A stretch of DNA of 64,000 nucleotides from Streptomyces chattanoogensis (GCF_001294335.1 NZ_LGKG01000141.1:186001-250000), one strand, 5' to 3'. Counted from the stretch's first letter, positions 28,732 through 39,027 are shown. A program made the numbers and translations. Notes: generated by a model from the sequence alone, not told the origin.

Positions 28732-30651
28732 ATGGACAGCACATCGCCGCAGGATGCGCGGACCGCCGGCGCGGGACACCCCTTCCCGCTCCCGCCCGAG
28801 GACCGCGCCCGCAGCCCGTACACCGGCTGGACCCGCGCCCACTGGGAGGCCACGGCCGACGCCCTGCTGCGCGCCACGGTCCCGTACGCCTCACCGCACC
28901 ACGCCCTGATCGCCCTCCCCGGCGGCCGCCCCAGCTCCTCCGGCCCCCGCTCGGACGCCCTCGAAGGCTTCGCCCGCACCTTCCTGCTGGCCGCCCTCCG
29001 CGTCGCCGGCAGCGACGGCGCCGACCCCCAGGGCCACCTGCCCCGCTACGCCGAAGGCCTGACCGAAGGCCCCCGGAACCCCACCACGGAGCGGGAGTTG
29101 CACACCGCCCTCCCCGACTCCTGGCCCCGCATCCACACCACCCGGCAGGCCCGCGTGGAAGCCGCCTCCCTCGCGCTGGGCCTGCGCCTGACCCGCCCCT
29201 GGCTCTGGGACACCCTCGACGACCGGGTCCGCACCCGCCTCGCCGACTGGCTGCTGCCCGCGCTCACCCCGTCCCCCGTGGACAACAACTGGTGGCTCTT
29301 CGGCCTCACCGTCGCCGGGTTCCTCCAGGACGCGGGCATCGAGCCCGTACGCGCCCAGGCCGCCATCGACCGTGCACTGACCCGTATCGAGGACTGGTAC
29401 CTGGGCGACGGCTGGTACTCCGACGGCGACAACCGCGCCTTCGACCACTACAACGCCTGGGCCCTGCACTTCTACCCCGTCCTGCACGCCCATCTCGCCG
29501 CCGACCGCGCCCTCCTGACCGCCTACGGGACCCGCCTGCACGCCCAACTGGCCGACTACACCCGCCTGTTCGACGCCAACGGCGCCCCGCTGCCCTTCGG
29601 CCGCTCCCTCACCTACCGCTTCGCCGCCACCGCCGCCCCCTGGCTGGGCGCCCTCACCGGCCACACCCCGCTCACCCCCGGCGCCACCCGCCGCCTGGCC
29701 TCCGGCACACTGCGGCACTTCCTCGACCGCGGCGCCGTCACCGCACACGGCCTGCTGCCCCTCGGCTGGTACGGCCCCTACGCCCCCATGCTCCAGACCT
29801 ACTCGGGCCCCGCTTCCCCCTACTGGGCGTCCAAGGGATTCCTCGGCCTGCTCCTGCCCCCCGGCCACCCGGCCTGGACGTCCCCCGAAGAGCCCCTCCC
29901 CGCCGAAACCAAGGACACCGTCAAACCCCTCGGCCCCACCGGTCTGCTCCTCCACTCCACCGCCTCCGACGGCCTGGTCCGCGTCCACAACCACGGCAGC
30001 AACGGCACCCGCCCCGCCCCCGACCCGTACTACGCCCGCTACGCCTACTCCACCCGCACGGGACCGACCGCAGGGGAGCCCGACGACAACCACTTCGCCC
30101 TGCTCATCGACGGCCGCCCCACCACCCGCGGCCCCGCCGTCCCGCACAGCTCGGGCGCCGACTGGGCGGCCTCCGCCCACACCCCGCACCACCCCGACGG
30201 CGCCGAACTCCCCGGAATCCGGATCCTGTCCGCCACCGCCGCCCACGGCCGCACCGAAGTCCGCGCCCACCTGGTAACCGGCGCCCCACCCGGCACCCCC
30301 GTACGCCAAACCGGCTGGGCCACCACCCCCGACGGCCCCACTGCCCAGCTCCACCCCGTACGGGGCTACACCCACCCACCCCGCACAACCCCGGCGGGAA
30401 GCACCCTCTTCGCTCCCGCCACCCACACAGCCGCCCTGGAGGGCACCACCACATCAGACCCCCGGGGCACCCTCTTCCTCTCCCTGGCATCCCTGACGGA
30501 CGACCCAACTCCCGCACCCGTAAGCGAACTGGCCACGACCACCATCACAGGCACCACGATCCACATCACCTGGCACGACGGCACCAGCACCCACCTGTCT
30601 TTCCCCCACCTCCCACGGGAGGCGCCGGGCTGTAGCGGCGGAGCCGTGTAA
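28732..30651 (+). CDS. DUF2264 domain protein (putative carbohydrate-active)
   Basis: The 639-residue protein fits the DUF2264 family, whose N-terminal (alpha/alpha) barrel is often found in gene sets for uronate or polysaccharide catabolism. Aromatic-rich stretches are typical: VDNNWWLFGLTVAGFL, GWYSDGDNRAFDHYNAWALHFY, LPLGWYGPYAPMLQTYSG and SPYWASKGFLGLLLP. No signal peptide is evident, so it is probably cytoplasmic. ATG 28732 follows AGGAG; upstream ATGs at 28714 and others lack one. Its last codons lie in the inverted repeat that starts the dispersed-repeat locus. It is divergent from the 2-hydroxyacid dehydrogenase gene. Confidence 0.78.
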   Translation: MDSTSPQDARTAGAGHPFPLPPEDRARSPYTGWTRAHWEATADALLRATVPYASPHHALIALPGGRPSSSGPRSDALEGFARTFLLAALRVAGSDGADPQGHLPRYAEGLTEGPRNPTTERELHTALPDSWPRIHTTRQARVEAASLALGLRLTRPWLWDTLDDRVRTRLADWLLPALTPSPVDNNWWLFGLTVAGFLQDAGIEPVRAQAAIDRALTRIEDWYLGDGWYSDGDNRAFDHYNAWALHFYPVLHAHLAADRALLTAYGTRLHAQLADYTRLFDANGAPLPFGRSLTYRFAATAAPWLGALTGHTPLTPGATRRLASGTLRHFLDRGAVTAHGLLPLGWYGPYAPMLQTYSGPASPYWASKGFLGLLLPPGHPAWTSPEEPLPAETKDTVKPLGPTGLLLHSTASDGLVRVHNHGSNGTRPAPDPYYARYAYSTRTGPTAGEPDDNHFALLIDGRPTTRGPAVPHSSGADWAASAHTPHHPDGAELPGIRILSATAAHGRTEVRAHLVTGAPPGTPVRQTGWATTPDGPTAQLHPVRGYTHPPRTTPAGSTLFAPATHTAALEGTTTSDPRGTLFLSLASLTDDPTPAPVSELATTTITGTTIHITWHDGTSTHLSFPHLPREAPGCSGGAV

Positions 30652-30661
30652 GCCCGGCGCC
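30621..30661 (+). terminator. Inverted repeat spanning the end of the DUF2264 gene
   Basis: GGCGCCGGGCT and AGCCCGGCGCC pair perfectly across a 19-nt loop and enclose the stop codon. It probably terminates the transcript and forms one edge of the repeat locus. Confidence 0.55.
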
Positions 30662-30671
30662 GCTGCCGAAC

Positions 30672-30855
30672 AGCCCCGCGCAGCGGACGGGCCCGCCGCA
30701 GGCGCAACGGCGAGAAGAACCGTGGCGCCGCAGACGACAACGTGGGGCCCGGGCTAAGCGCAGCGGACGGCCCCGCCGCAGGCGCGACGGCGAGTAGCCC
30801 TACGGCGGGAAAGCCGACAACGTGGGGTTCCGGCAAAGCGCAGCGAGCCGCCTAG
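30672..30855. repeat. 80-bp direct repeat, copy A of a dispersed family
   Basis: The segment GCGCAGCGGACGG recurs at 30678 and 30758, and its first half again at 30838, an exact 80-bp period. Each unit contains CCGCCGCAGGCGC, ACGGCGAG and CGACAACGTGGGG. The same elements occur in reverse orientation at 62425-62560. It lies between the convergent DUF2264 and SDR genes and covers the 3' end of the SDR gene. Confidence 0.8.
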
Positions 30856-31625
30856 CGCGGCCCGTATTTGCGGCCGGTCCGAGAGGACAGGCCGCCCAGC
30901 ACACCACGAGGCGCCAGCTTCACCGCCCCCATCAGCGCCTTGTACCGCGGGTCGGGAATGGACAGCGACTTCCCTCGCAGCAGATCCTTCATCGCCGCAT
31001 CCACCAGCTTGTCCGCGTCCAGCCACATCCACGAGGGGATGTTGTCCGTCCCCATCCCGGCCCGCTGATGGAACTCGGTCCGTACGAACCCCGGGCACAG
31101 CGCCATCAGCCGCACCCCGCTGCCCGCCAGATCCCGCGCCGCCCCCTGCGTGAACTGCACCACCCACGCCTTGCTCGCCCCGTACGTACCGCGCGGCACA
31201 AAGGCCGCCACCGACGCCACATTGACCACCGCACCCCGCCGGCGCTCCCGCATCCCCCGTACCGCCGTCGAGGTCAGCCGCAGCACCGCCTCGCAGTGCA
31301 CCTTCAGCATCTTCAGCTCGTCGGCCATCGGCACTTCGAGGTACTCGCCCTTGTTGCCGAAGCCCGCGTTGTTGACCAGTACGTCCACCGGGTGCTTCGA
31401 CTCGCCGAGCCGCGCCTCGACGGCCGCGATGCCGTCCTCGGTCGCCAGGTCGGCGACCAGTACCTCCGCCTCGATGCCGTGCCGGTCGTGCAGTTCGGTG
31501 GCCTGTTCGCGCAGCCGCTTCTCATCGCGGGCCACCAGCACCACGTTGTGGCCGTCACCCGCCAGCCGCCGGGCGAACGCCGCCCCGATGCCCGCCGTCG
31601 CTCCTGTGATCAATGCAGTCGTCAT
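30852..31625 (-). CDS. Short-chain dehydrogenase/reductase
   Basis: The 257-residue enzyme is a classical SDR: cofactor loop TGATAGIGAAFARRL, NNAGFGNKG, the catalytic Ser/Tyr/Lys in NVASVAAFVPRGTYGASKAW, and CPGFVRTEFH. The Asp and Arg after the second strand (VLVARDEKRL) suggest NADP preference. It resembles the putative ketoreductases common in actinobacteria; substrate unknown. Its 3' end runs into the third partial unit of repeat copy A. Confidence 0.87.
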   Translation of the reverse strand: MTTALITGATAGIGAAFARRLAGDGHNVVLVARDEKRLREQATELHDRHGIEAEVLVADLATEDGIAAVEARLGESKHPVDVLVNNAGFGNKGEYLEVPMADELKMLKVHCEAVLRLTSTAVRGMRERRRGAVVNVASVAAFVPRGTYGASKAWVVQFTQGAARDLAGSGVRLMALCPGFVRTEFHQRAGMGTDNIPSWMWLDADKLVDAAMKDLLRGKSLSIPDPRYKALMGAVKLAPRGVLGGLSSRTGRKYGPR

Positions 31626-31675
31626 ACCGGAACGCTATCCGCCCCGGCAGGCGGCCTCCCACCCCGAACGGCCGC

Positions 31676-32338
31676 TCAGTTCCCTTCGTCCCCTGCCCGC
31701 TTCAGCGCCTTGGCCCGCGCCTCCGGATGCAGCGCCGCCCCCGCCTCCAGCAGCCGCGGCAGCAGCTCCGGCCGCGTCGTCAGGGCCCGGAACATCAGCG
31801 CGACGGTCACCTCGTGCGCGGGCCGGTGCACCACCTGGACGGCATCACCCGCGCGGATCTCGCCCGGCTCCAGCACCCGCAGATACGCGCCGGGCACCGC
31901 CGCCTGGGTGAACCGCTTGATCCAGCCGTGCTCCCCGAGCCACTCCTGGAACGTCCGGCACGGGATACGCGGCGAGGACACCTCCAGCAGCAGCCGCGGC
32001 CCGACCCGCCAGCGTTCGCCGATCCGGGCGCCGCTGATCTCGACGCCGAGCGTGGTGAGGTTCTCGCCGAACGCCCCGTTGGCCAGCTGCCGGCCCAGCT
32101 CCCGCTCCCAGTCGTCCAGGTCCTCGCGGGCGTAGGCGTAGACGGCCTGGTCGTTGCCGCCGTGGTGGCGCAGATTGACCACCGTGTCGCCGTCGAGCCC
32201 GCTCGCCCCGACGCCCTTGGGGCCGGGGGCCGCGACCGCCACGGGGCCGTCCGCCGGCCGTTTGTCGATGCCCGTGCCCCCGGTCGACGTATGGGCGGAC
32301 GGCGCGGCCCGCCCCAGATTCACGGTCAGCAGCTGCAT
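31676..32338 (-). CDS. MOSC domain protein
   Basis: The 220-residue protein is a MOSC (molybdenum cofactor sulfurase C-terminal) domain of the YiiM type: GDTVVNLRHHGGNDQAVYAYAREDL, FGENLTTLGVEI, and SSPRIPCRTFQEWLGEHGW with the conserved Cys. Family members bind molybdopterin-type cofactors or take part in detoxification. It stands 50 bp upstream of the SDR gene on the same strand. LysR is 383 bp away on the opposite strand. Confidence 0.85.
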   Translation of the reverse strand: MQLLTVNLGRAAPSAHTSTGGTGIDKRPADGPVAVAAPGPKGVGASGLDGDTVVNLRHHGGNDQAVYAYAREDLDDWERELGRQLANGAFGENLTTLGVEISGARIGERWRVGPRLLLEVSSPRIPCRTFQEWLGEHGWIKRFTQAAVPGAYLRVLEPGEIRAGDAVQVVHRPAHEVTVALMFRALTTRPELLPRLLEAGAALHPEARAKALKRAGDEGN

Positions 32339-32721
32339 ATCGGGCTCCCGGGCCGCCAGGTCGTGCTCACTCTCGTCACGCTAAGCCATGGCGCCGCAGA
32401 AGGCGCCGCCGACTGCTCCGCCCGAAGCGATGCCGACGATGCATGGCCCATGGCCACCGGAAGCGCCGCCGCCGGATGCCCCATGACCACCCGAGACGCC
32501 ACCACCACCGCGCGGACCACCGCGCGAGCCGCCACCCCGAGCGCCACCCCAGCCGCCGTGTGGCCCACCACCCCAGTCGCCAGACGACGGGGAGCCCGCC
32601 GGCGCACCGCCGCGCACAGCGCGCGCAACCGGAAGCCGCCCCCGCACCACCGTTTACCACACCACCCAAAGAACCCAGTCGCTTTTTCACGATCTCTCCA
32701 AGATTCGCTTATGCTTGAGGC
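32339..32721. other. Gene-free stretch between MOSC and LysR genes
   Basis: Several overlapping open frames here are low-complexity Gly/Arg or His/Arg/Pro strings in different frames with no ribosome-binding site, so I call no gene. Short CCGCCGC- and ACCACC-type motifs recur. The last 40 bp (about 32680-32721) hold the LysR promoter: TCGCTTATGCTTGAGGCATG has an AT-rich hexamer and a partial inverted repeat near the start codon. Confidence 0.4.
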
Positions 32722-33639
32722 ATGATCGAGGCCCGCCATCTCCGCGTGCTGCGCGCCGTCGCCAGAACCGGTTCCTTCTCCGCCGCCGCGCGCGAACTGG
32801 GCTGCACCCAGCCCGCCGTAAGCCAGCAGATGAAGGCCCTGGAACAGGCCACCGGCACCCCCCTTCTGGTCCGTACGGGCCGTGAAACGCGGCTGACGCA
32901 GGCGGGCGAGGCGCTCGTCCGGCACGCCGTCGGCATCCTGGCGGGCCTCACCGCCGCCGAGGAGGAGGTCGCGGCCATCGCCGGGCTGCGCGCGGGGCGG
33001 GTGCGGCTGGTGTCGTTCCCGTCCGGCAGCTCGACGCTGGTGCCGACCGCGCTGGCCAAGATGCGCGCCGCACATCCCGGCACCCGGGTCTCGCTGGTCG
33101 AGGCCGAGCCGCCCCGCTCGATCGAGATGCTGCGCAACGGCGACTGCGAGATCGCGCTGGCCTTCCGCTACCCGGAGGTGCGGGGCGCGGACCCGGCGGC
33201 CGGCGCGGAGTGGGACGACCTGGTGGTCCGGCCGATCCTCAAGGACCGCCTGACGGGGCTGGTGCCGGACGGCCACCGGCTGGCCGGGGCGGAGTCGGCG
33301 GGGTTCGCAGAACTGGCTGGTGAACCGTGGATCGCGGGCTGCCCGCGCTGCCGCCGGCATCTCGTCGAGGTCTGCGAGAGCGCGGGCTTCACCCCCCGTA
33401 TCGATTTCGCGACGGACGACTATCCGGCGGTGATCGGCCTGGTGGGCGCGGGTCTGGGCGTCGCCGCACTGCCCGAGCTGACGCTGGAGTCGGTACGTCC
33501 CAAGGGGGCGACGACCGTGCGGATGGAGCCGGCCGTGCACCGGGAGATCGTCGCGCTCACGCTGCCGGATCTGGCGCGGGTTCCGGCGGTCGGGGCGATG
33601 CTCGATCAGCTGGTGGACGCCGCGGGGCGCGGACGCTGA
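32722..33639 (+). CDS. LysR family transcriptional regulator
   Basis: The 305-residue regulator has the LysR winged HTH at the N-terminus (LRVLRAVARTGSFSAAARELGCTQPAVSQQMKALEQ) and the co-inducer-binding domain from about residue 90 (RVRLVSFPSGSSTLVPTAL, then DYPAVIGLVGAGLGVAALP). LysR proteins usually control a divergent neighbour, here the MOSC gene, 383 bp upstream, though the inducer is not evident. Confidence 0.9.
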   Translation: MIEARHLRVLRAVARTGSFSAAARELGCTQPAVSQQMKALEQATGTPLLVRTGRETRLTQAGEALVRHAVGILAGLTAAEEEVAAIAGLRAGRVRLVSFPSGSSTLVPTALAKMRAAHPGTRVSLVEAEPPRSIEMLRNGDCEIALAFRYPEVRGADPAAGAEWDDLVVRPILKDRLTGLVPDGHRLAGAESAGFAELAGEPWIAGCPRCRRHLVEVCESAGFTPRIDFATDDYPAVIGLVGAGLGVAALPELTLESVRPKGATTVRMEPAVHREIVALTLPDLARVPAVGAMLDQLVDAAGRGR

Positions 33640-33779
33640 AGCGGCGGACGGGCGCTGAAGGGCCCGGACCGGCCGTACGGGTGCGACAGGTGCGGTGGAC
33701 CGCACCGGCGGAAGGGCCCCGGTCCGTGGGCCCCAGTCTCTGCAGAAACGTTTCCTCGAAAATGATCCGCTCTGGACGG

Positions 33780-34115
33780 TCAGGTGCCGCCCATGCCTGC
33801 CTGTCCGGCGGTCAGTGACGTCGCCGGGATCAGCCGGTGCCGGGCCCGGCCCATGAGTTCTTCGCGTTCGTCCTCGGTGAGTCCGCCCCAGACCCCGTAG
33901 GGCTCGCGGACCGCCAGGGCATGCGCCGCGCACTCGGCCCGCACCGGGCAGCGCATGCAGACCTCCTTCGCCGATGTCTCACGCGCGCTGCGGGCCGCTC
34001 CGCGCTCGCCTTCCGGGTGGAAGAAGAGCGAACTGTCCACGCCGCGGCAGGCGGCGAGGAGCTGCCAGTCCCAGAGGTCTGCGTTCGGGCCCGGGAGGCG
34101 GGAGAAATCTGCCAT
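33780..34115 (-). CDS. whiD: WhiB-family [4Fe-4S] regulator WhiD
   Basis: The 111-residue product is a WhiB-like iron-sulfur protein. Its four cysteines are at 23, 53, 56 and 62, in the pattern C-x29-C-x2-C-x5-C, followed by the GVWGG turn and a basic C-terminus (ELMGRARHRL). The sequence MADFSRLPGPNADLWDWQLL and its position divergent from bldM identify it as WhiD, required for spore maturation in S. coelicolor. WhiB-like proteins act by binding the principal sigma factor. ATG 34115 is preceded by GGGAGG. The frame open upstream is not coding. Confidence 0.93.
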   Translation of the reverse strand: MADFSRLPGPNADLWDWQLLAACRGVDSSLFFHPEGERGAARSARETSAKEVCMRCPVRAECAAHALAVREPYGVWGGLTEDEREELMGRARHRLIPATSLTAGQAGMGGT

Positions 34116-34150
34116 GGCTTGTCCCCTCGAAGCGATGCTGATTCGGGCTC

Positions 34151-34183
34151 GGTGCTCAAGTCCGCACTCAAGGCCACTCAAGG
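34151..34183 (-). promoter_or_regulatory. Three spaced CTCAAG repeats upstream of whiD
   Basis: On the plus strand CTCAAG occurs at 34155, 34167 and 34177, 10-12 bp apart, so all three lie on nearly the same face of the helix; the last two are in CACTCAAGG. They sit 36-68 bp upstream of the whiD start and may be a regulator site. Confidence 0.45.
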
Positions 34184-34223
34184 TCGTACATCTACTGTCG
34201 AAGCAGATGTAAATATGACTCAT

Positions 34224-34239
34224 TGCGAATCTAGTCGCA
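34224..34239. promoter_or_regulatory. Palindrome in the whiD-bldM gap
   Basis: TGCGAATCTAGTCGCA has 5-bp perfect arms around a 6-bp centre. It lies in an AT-rich stretch, unusual here, upstream of whiD. Confidence 0.4.
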
Positions 34240-34365
34240 GACTCCACAAAAATGGAAGCAAGGGAGCCAAATAGGGCATAGGGTGCACGCGCGGATGCCG
34301 GTCGCCCACGATGCCGTCTGCGTATCCGGCTCCTTACGGAGCGTGCTGAAGACGGTCACCGAAGC

Positions 34366-34393
34366 CGTAACTCTTTCGAGTGACCGTCGTTGA
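34366..34393 (+). promoter_or_regulatory. Sigma-BldN-type promoter of bldM (bldMp1)
   Basis: CGTAAC (34366-34371), a 16-bp spacer and CGTTGA (34388-34393) match the BldN-dependent promoter form known for bldM and chaplin/rodlin genes. It would give a leader of about 120 nt. A second, BldN-independent promoter is expected downstream but I cannot place it. Confidence 0.8.
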
Positions 34394-34517
34394 GTGTGCG
34401 GAGGCGGTTGACAGAGGTAGTCCTCGGGCAAGTGTCCGAGGGCCGTCAATCGCACAGGTGACGATACGTACCAGCCTGGAGGCTCAAGGTGACGCGCATC
34501 AGCTGCGGAGGACGGCC

Positions 34518-35129
34518 ATGACATCCGTCCTCGTCTGCGACGACTCCCCGCTTGCCCGAGAGGCGCTCCGACGGGCGGTTGCGACCGTGCCCGGCGTCGA
34601 GCGTGTGACGACCGCGGCCAACGGCGAGGAAGTCCTCCGCCGCTGGGGCGCCGATCGCTCGGACCTGATTCTGATGGACGTACGGATGCCCGGTCTCGGC
34701 GGTGTCGAGACCGTGCGCCGGCTGCTGTCCGCCGACCCCGGCGCCCGGATCATCATGCTCACGGTGGCCGAGGACCTCGACGGTGTCGCGCTCGCGGTCG
34801 CCGCCGGTGCCCGCGGCTATCTGCACAAGGACGCCTCGCGCGCCGAGCTGCGGGCGACGGTGACCCAGGCGCTGGCCGACCCGACGTGGCGGCTCGCCCC
34901 GCGCCGGCTGCGGTCCGCGGAGATGGGCGCCGCGCCGACGCTGACCGCGCGCGAGATCCAGGTGCTGGAGGGCATGAGCCACGGCCGCTCCAACGCCGAG
35001 ATCGGCCGTGAGCTGTTCCTGTCCGAGGACACGGTCAAGACCCACGCCCGGCGCCTGTTCAAGAAGCTCGGCGCCTCGGACCGCGCGCATGCGGTGGCGC
35101 TCGGTTTCCGCTGGGGACTGGTCCGCTGA
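34518..35129 (+). CDS. bldM: Developmental response regulator BldM
   Basis: BldM is an orphan atypical response regulator essential for aerial growth and sporulation. The 203-residue product has an N-terminal receiver domain (LVCDDSPLAREAL; Asp54 in LILMDVRMPGLGG at the phosphorylation site) and a C-terminal LuxR-type HTH (TLTAREIQVLEGMSHGRSNAEIGRELFLSEDTVKTHARRLFKKLG). From the literature, BldM acts without known phosphorylation, as a homodimer and as a heterodimer with WhiI. ATG 34518 follows GCGGAGGA; 203 residues matches the known protein. Confidence 0.96.
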   Translation: MTSVLVCDDSPLAREALRRAVATVPGVERVTTAANGEEVLRRWGADRSDLILMDVRMPGLGGVETVRRLLSADPGARIIMLTVAEDLDGVALAVAAGARGYLHKDASRAELRATVTQALADPTWRLAPRRLRSAEMGAAPTLTAREIQVLEGMSHGRSNAEIGRELFLSEDTVKTHARRLFKKLGASDRAHAVALGFRWGLVR

Positions 35130-35240
35130 ATCCGCTGTGCAAACGGGGTTACGGCACCCACCCGCTGACCGGGCGGCGACCGTCGTAACCCCGCCGCGAC
35201 GACGCCCGGCGCCGAAACCTCACCGGATGCCGCATCCTTG

Positions 35241-35283
35241 AGGTGTGACTCCTCCCCGGCGGAGGCCGGGGCTTCTCACTCGG
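35241..35283 (-). mobile_element. Orphan IS200/IS605-type right-end hairpin
   Basis: On the minus strand AGAAGCCCCGGC-CTCC-GCCGGGGAGGAGTCAC has the form of the hairpin closing IS200/IS605 elements (and their omega RNA 3' ends). No TnpB coding remains next to it. It lies between bldM and the sigma gene. A plain terminator hairpin cannot be excluded. Confidence 0.4.
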
Positions 35284-35399
35284 CCAGAAGAGACCTCATG
35301 ACGGACAAGCCCTGCCCGACGCCGTACGGCACGCAGACAAGCTACCGGCGAGGGATCGCGGTCGGTATGGGTACAACCCGAACGGGGGAGGCGTGGAAC

Positions 35400-36065
35400 G
35401 TGAGTGCTAGCGCGACGGCTCGTAACGGTTCGGGGCACAACGACGGGGGTGCTGCCACTGATCGTCCGGCACCAAGGCACCATGGACCGATGCGCGATGA
35501 CGGCAATCAGGAGATCGGCGATCTCGTCGCACGCGCCGTAGAAGGGGACCAGCGGGCCACCCATGACCTCCTGGCCCATGTCCACCCTCTCGCCCTGCGC
35601 TACTGCCGCACCAGGCTGTCGCGGCTGCCGGGGGACGCCCGGCACTTCGTCGAGGACCTGGCGCAGGAGGTCTGCGTCGCGGTGCTCTGCGCGCTGCCGC
35701 GCTACCGCGACACCGGAAAGCCCTTCGAGGCGTTCGTTTTCGCCATCGCCGCCCACAAGGTCGCCGACCTGCAGCGGGCCGCGATGCGGCATCCGGGCAG
35801 TACGGCCGTGCCCTCCGACGAGATGCCCGAGCAGCCCGACGATTCCCTCGGCCCCGAGGAGCGGGCGCTGCTGAGCAGCGACGCCGAATGGGCCAAGAAG
35901 CTGCTGGCGAATCTCCCGGAGAACCAGCGCGAGCTCGTCCTGCTGCGGGTCGCCGTCGGGCTCACCGCCGAGGAGACCGGGCAGATGCTGGGGATGTCGC
36001 CCGGCGCGGTACGGGTCGCCCAGCACCGCGCGCTCAGCCGCCTGCGGGCCCTGGCCGAGCAGTAG
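35400..36065 (+). CDS. shbA: ECF-type sigma factor, ShbA-like
   Basis: The 221-residue product has sigma region 2 ([20 protein letters not shown], then [45 protein letters not shown]) and region 4 ([45 protein letters not shown]), the ECF layout. In Streptomyces griseus the orthologue at this place, ShbA, directs transcription of hrdB, the principal sigma gene. No anti-sigma gene is adjacent. GTG 35400 is chosen for the GGGGGAGG upstream; ATG 35491 would remove a 30-residue polar leader, so the start is uncertain. Confidence 0.82.
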   Translation: MSASATARNGSGHNDGGAATDRPAPRHHGPMRDDGNQEIGDLVARAVEGDQRATHDLLAHVHPLALRYCRTRLSRLPGDARHFVEDLAQEVCVAVLCALPRYRDTGKPFEAFVFAIAAHKVADLQRAAMRHPGSTAVPSDEMPEQPDDSLGPEERALLSSDAEWAKKLLANLPENQRELVLLRVAVGLTAEETGQMLGMSPGAVRVAQHRALSRLRALAEQ

Positions 36066-36179
36066 GCCGCATCCGCCGTCACGGCCCGATCTCGCCGTAC
36101 GAACCCACAAGTGACGAGCCCCTCATCCGCCGTGGAATCGGACACCCCTCCAGGCCGTTAGCATGGGAGTCCGCGCTGA

Positions 36180-37706
<1,527 letters not shown>

Positions 37707-37750
37707 ATCATCCGGCGGTGACGCCGTAAGGGATTGCCGTAGGGAATTCA

Positions 37751-37780
37751 GGGACCCGCGACCGGGAGGTCGCGGGTCCC
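37751..37780 (+). terminator. Terminator of guaB
   Basis: GGGACCCGCGACC and GGTCGCGGGTCCC form a perfect 13-bp stem with a 4-nt loop 45 bp after guaB, 51 bp before guaB3. Confidence 0.8.
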
Positions 37781-37830
37781 GTCGTGTCAGGGATACTGGG
37801 GGGCGTATTCCGTAGGAAGGGCCAATCACA

Positions 37831-38958
37831 GTGACTGAGATCGAGATCGGACGCGGCAAGCGCGGCCGCCGGGCGTATGCCTTCGACGACATTGCCGTCG
37901 TACCGAGTCGCCGCACCCGCGACCCGAAGGAGGTCTCGATCGCCTGGCAGATCGACGCCTACCGCTTCGAGCTGCCGTTCCTGGCGGCTCCCATGGACTC
38001 GGTGGTCTCACCGCAGACCGCCATCCGCATCGGCGAACTGGGCGGCCTGGGCGTCCTCAACCTCGAGGGCCTGTGGACCCGGTACGAGGACCCGGAGCCG
38101 CTGCTCGCGGAGATCGCGGAGCTCGACCCCGAGGCGGCCACCAAGCGGCTGCAGGAGATCTACGCCGCACCGATCAAGGAAGAGCTGATCGGGCAGCGCA
38201 TCAAGGAGGTGCGCGACTCGGGCGTCGTCACCGCCGCCGCGCTCTCCCCGCAGCGCACCGCCCAGTTCTCCAAGGCGGTCGTGGACGCGGGCGTCGACAT
38301 CTTCGTCATCCGCGGCACGACGGTCTCGGCCGAGCACGTCTCGTCCGCCGCCGAACCGCTGAACCTCAAGCAGTTCATCTACGAGCTGGACGTCCCGGTC
38401 ATCGTCGGCGGCTGCGCCACCTACACCGCGGCCCTGCACCTGATGCGCACCGGCGCGGCCGGTGTGCTGGTCGGCTTCGGCGGCGGCGCCGCGCACACCA
38501 CCCGTAACGTCCTGGGCATCCAGGTTCCGATGGCCACGGCCGTCGCGGACGTGGCCGCCGCCCGCCGCGACTACATGGACGAGTCCGGCGGCCGCTACGT
38601 CCACGTCATCGCCGACGGCGGCGTGGGCTGGTCCGGCGACCTCCCCAAGGCGATCGCCTGCGGCGCGGACGCCGTGATGATGGGCTCCCCCCTCGCCCGC
38701 GCCACCGACGCCCCCGGCCGCGGCCACCACTGGGGCATGGAGGCCGTCCACGAGGACGTCCCGCGCGGCAAGCGCATGGACCTGGGCGCGGTCGGCACCA
38801 CCGAGGAGATCCTGTGCGGTCCCTCGACCACGCCGGACGGCTCGATGAACTTCTTCGGCGCGCTGCGCCGCGCGATGGCCACCACCGGGTACTCCGAGCT
38901 GAAGGAGTTCCAGCGGGTGGAGGTCACGGTGGCGCCTTCGCAGCACGACAATCGCTGA
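37831..38958 (+). CDS. guaB3: GuaB3 family IMP dehydrogenase paralogue
   Basis: The 375-residue protein is the actinobacterial GuaB3 type: a TIM barrel without CBS domains (EIEIGRGKRGRRAYAFDDIAVVPS at the N-terminus). Instead of the catalytic GPGSICTTR loop it has MRTGAAGVLVGFGGGAAHTTRN, with no Cys in that position. Family assignment is strong, but true IMP dehydrogenase activity is unproven; GMP-reductase-like or regulatory roles have been considered. GTG 37831 follows AGGAAGG. It is downstream of guaB. Confidence 0.9.
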   Translation: MTEIEIGRGKRGRRAYAFDDIAVVPSRRTRDPKEVSIAWQIDAYRFELPFLAAPMDSVVSPQTAIRIGELGGLGVLNLEGLWTRYEDPEPLLAEIAELDPEAATKRLQEIYAAPIKEELIGQRIKEVRDSGVVTAAALSPQRTAQFSKAVVDAGVDIFVIRGTTVSAEHVSSAAEPLNLKQFIYELDVPVIVGGCATYTAALHLMRTGAAGVLVGFGGGAAHTTRNVLGIQVPMATAVADVAAARRDYMDESGGRYVHVIADGGVGWSGDLPKAIACGADAVMMGSPLARATDAPGRGHHWGMEAVHEDVPRGKRMDLGAVGTTEEILCGPSTTPDGSMNFFGALRRAMATTGYSELKEFQRVEVTVAPSQHDNR

Positions 38959-38991
38959 GGCGGTTTTCGCTGAGCCGGTTTTTGATGGCTG

Positions 38992-39027
38992 AAGGGCCCG
39001 GACCGCGGGGAGCGGTCCGGGCCCTTT
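38992..39027 (+). terminator. Terminator of guaB3
   Basis: AAGGGCCCGGACCG and CGGTCCGGGCCCTT form a perfect 14-bp stem followed by TTT. The stem sequence recurs at 42517-42556. Confidence 0.88.

Noticed and set aside
28891-30426. Long antisense frame opposite the DUF2264 gene
   Set aside because: It is a Gly/Val-rich shadow of the real gene with no motif and no ribosome-binding site.
32376-32700. Gly/Arg-rich minus-strand frames between MOSC and LysR
   Set aside because: Three overlapping frames have equal claim, all low-complexity, without a start signal.
37831-38958. guaB3 as GMP reductase
   Set aside because: The sequence is of the GuaB3 type and context is the guaB operon region; the function is uncertain but the family name stands.
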